This document shows positions 63,067-64,000 of a stretch of DNA of 64,000 nt, in pieces (position 1 is the stretch's first letter; every line of letters starts with the position of its first letter). Both the position numbers and the translations under genes were made by a program. This DNA comes from Isoperla grammatica (lineage: Eukaryota; Arthropoda; Insecta; Plecoptera; Perlodidae): assembly GCA_945910005.1 (NCBI GenBank), contig CAMDTW010000642.1:1888501-1952500 (forward strand), in the 5' to 3' direction. The notes below the pieces were generated by a model that saw only the letters and a program-made list of their open reading frames with translations, made no database searches and had not been told where the DNA came from.

Positions 63067-64000
63067 CACTGACTTAGCGCAAGGTTTATCAAGTACAGTC
63101 ACCGTCACAAGCAAGGAATCATGCGTTGTCCTCATACGTTGCATGTAGTGGCTTTCATGTCACTGACTTAGCGCAGGGTTTATCAAGTACAGTCACCGTC
63201 ACAAGCAAGGAAACATGCGTTGTCCTGATATGTTGCATGTAGTGGCTTCTATGTCACTGACATAGCGCAGGGTTTATCAAGTACAGTCACCGTCACAAGC
63301 GAGGAAACATGCGTTGTCCTGATATGTTGCAGGACATAGCGCAGGGTTTATCAAGTACAGTCACCGTCACAAGCAAGGAAACATGCGTTGTCCTGATATG
63401 TTGCATGTAGTGGCTTTCATGTCACTGACATAGCGCAGGGTTTAACAAGTACAGTCACCGTCACAATAGAGGAAACATGCGTTGTCCTGATACGTTGCAT
63501 GTAGTGGCTTCCATGTCACTGACTTAGCGCAGGGTTTATCAAGTACAGTCACCGTCACAAGCAAGGAAACATGCGTTGTCCTCATATATTGCATGAAGTG
63601 GCTTCTATGTCACTGACTTAGCGCAGGGCTTATCAAGTAGAGTCACCGTCACAAGCAAGGAAACATGCGTTGTCCTGATATGTTGCATGTAGTGGCTTCT
63701 ATGTCACTGACTTAGCGCAGGGTTTATCAAGTACAGTCACCGTCACAAGCGAGGAAACATGCGTTGTCCTCAGATGTTGCATATAGTGGCTTCTATGTCA
63801 CTGACTTAGCGCAGGGTTTATCAAGTACAGTCACCTTCACAAGCGAGGAATCATGCGTTGTTCTCATATGTTGCATGAAGTGGCTTTCATGTCACTGACT
63901 TAGCGCAGGGTTTATCAAGTGCAGTCACCGTCACAAGCGAGGAAACATGCGTTGTCCTCATACGTTGCATGTAGTGGCTTCTATGTCACTGACATAGCGC

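Larger units (their letters stand above)
26859..63328 (+). repeat. Fourteen 74-bp monomers sharing one 20-bp deletion
   Basis: In these units TTGCA is followed directly by GGACATAG; the piece from GTAGTGGC to the following CACT is gone, a net loss of 20 bp. They are 26859-26932, 27121-27194, 31143-31216, 32252-32325, 35521-35594, 42642-42715, 42904-42977, 46925-46998, 48034-48107, 51303-51376, 55137-55210, 55399-55472, 59232-59305 and 63255-63328. The joint is the same each time, so this is one event copied with the HOR. None occurs before 26.8 kb; the comparable left-type monomers near 10860, 17070 and 23550 are full length. Confidence 0.85.
1..64000 (+). repeat. 94-bp satellite DNA array filling the whole window
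   Basis: The sequence is a head-to-tail array of one 94-bp unit from the first base (which starts a monomer) to the last (a partial monomer from 63987). Anchors seen in nearly every unit are CACTGACTTAGCGCAGGG at unit positions 1-18, GTCACCGTCAC at 32-42, AAACATGCGTTGTCC at 51-65 and TTGCATGTAGTGGC at 73-86. Dividing the window by 94 gives about 680 copies. No unit is inverted and no unique sequence or mobile element interrupts it. Most copies differ from consensus at only a few positions. The monomer does not match any satellite family I can name. Arrays of this kind belong to eukaryotic heterochromatin; a centromeric role is possible but not shown by the sequence. No protein-coding, rRNA or tRNA gene was found on either strand. 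Confidence 0.98.
60153..64000 (+). repeat. Last HOR block, cut by the window end
   Basis: The start matches the block at 36442 (GATCTGTTGC near 60971, CATTTGTTG near 61146, offset 23,711-23,712 at the landmark and at CAATAACCG, 62150), but it lacks GAGACACC and AAGGACCATG. It then shows a local gain of two monomers (62503-62690) and a loss of two (inside 62973-63066). After the 74-bp monomer at 63255-63328 the GCAATGAGTGG monomer expected from other HORs is replaced by an ordinary one, and the order resembles 27.2-27.5 kb before the window ends. Confidence 0.7.

Noticed and set aside
4472..63148. Thirteen open reading frames of 63-76 codons, most of them on the plus strand
   Set aside because: They run across monomer boundaries, change frame with each 94-bp unit, depend on chance loss of stop codons in particular monomer variants, and recur only because the HOR recurs. 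They have no recognisable domain, and the one on the minus strand (6597-6788) is equally a repeat product.
1..64000. CRISPR array
   Set aside because: There are no unique spacers between short repeats; the entire 94-bp unit is repeated, and no cas gene is present.
1..64000. CENP-B box in the monomer
   Set aside because: The box core (TTCG, four bases, A, two bases, CGGG) was looked for on both strands. The nearest candidate, the reverse of the TTTTCCCGATACG variant, lacks the TTCG part and the spacing.
1..64000. Tandem rRNA, 5S RNA or tRNA gene cluster
   Set aside because: The 94-bp unit has no tRNA cloverleaf and no A-box/B-box pair that I could recognise, and it is too short for 5S rRNA. 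No T-run terminator is conserved.
1..64000. Telomeric or simple-sequence repeat
   Set aside because: No run of TTAGGG-like or other units under 10 bp is present; AGGGTTTA occurs once per monomer within the 94-bp unit, not in tandem.

Overview
The whole 64,000-base window is one uninterrupted tandem array of a satellite DNA with a 94-bp monomer, about 680 copies, all on the same strand and with no break in phase. GC content of the consensus monomer is about 46%. I found no gene, RNA gene, transposon, CRISPR array or unique sequence. The organism is almost certainly a eukaryote, because a homogeneous array this long, with nested higher-order periodicity and no coding sequence, is typical of centromeric, pericentromeric or subtelomeric heterochromatin. 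I do not recognise the monomer family and cannot name the species or the chromosomal location.

The array is organised at several levels. Level 1 is the 94-bp monomer (reference copy 565-658). Level 2 is a higher-order repeat (HOR): an ordered series of recognisably different monomers that recurs. I used as landmark the monomers carrying GCTCAGGG in place of GCGCAGGG, which directly follow a monomer with an A-tract. Landmarks begin at 1, 6106, 11827, 18028, 24510, 28042, 32064, 36442, 40293, 43825, 47846, 52224, 56319 and 60153. In the right part the canonical HOR is 4,022 bp (43 monomers, one of them shortened by 20 bp), with a 4,378-bp variant that is exactly 356 bp longer. In the left part the blocks are longer (5.7-6.5 kb) and look like a full HOR of about 4.5 kb plus a partial one.

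Level 3 is recent segmental duplication of the array. Positions 22949-38731 and 38732-54513 are a head-to-tail duplication of about 15.78 kb; I noted roughly 15 differences by eye, so about 99.9% identity. Positions 1-4926 match 11827-16752 at an offset of 11,826 bp with no difference that I noticed, and stop matching abruptly at 4926/4927. This suggests another tandem duplication whose first copy starts outside the window.

Layout: 1 to about 26.2 kb is the left HOR type, without 74-bp monomers. About 26.2-38.7 kb is the right HOR type. From 38.73 kb the left type reappears because of the 15.78-kb duplication, then the right type again from about 42.0 kb, and right-type HORs continue to the end with small monomer gains and losses near 56.3, 57.4, 62.3 and 63.0 kb. 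Short open reading frames of 63-76 codons are by-products of the repeat and I did not annotate them as genes. All comparisons were made by eye; identities and counts are estimates.
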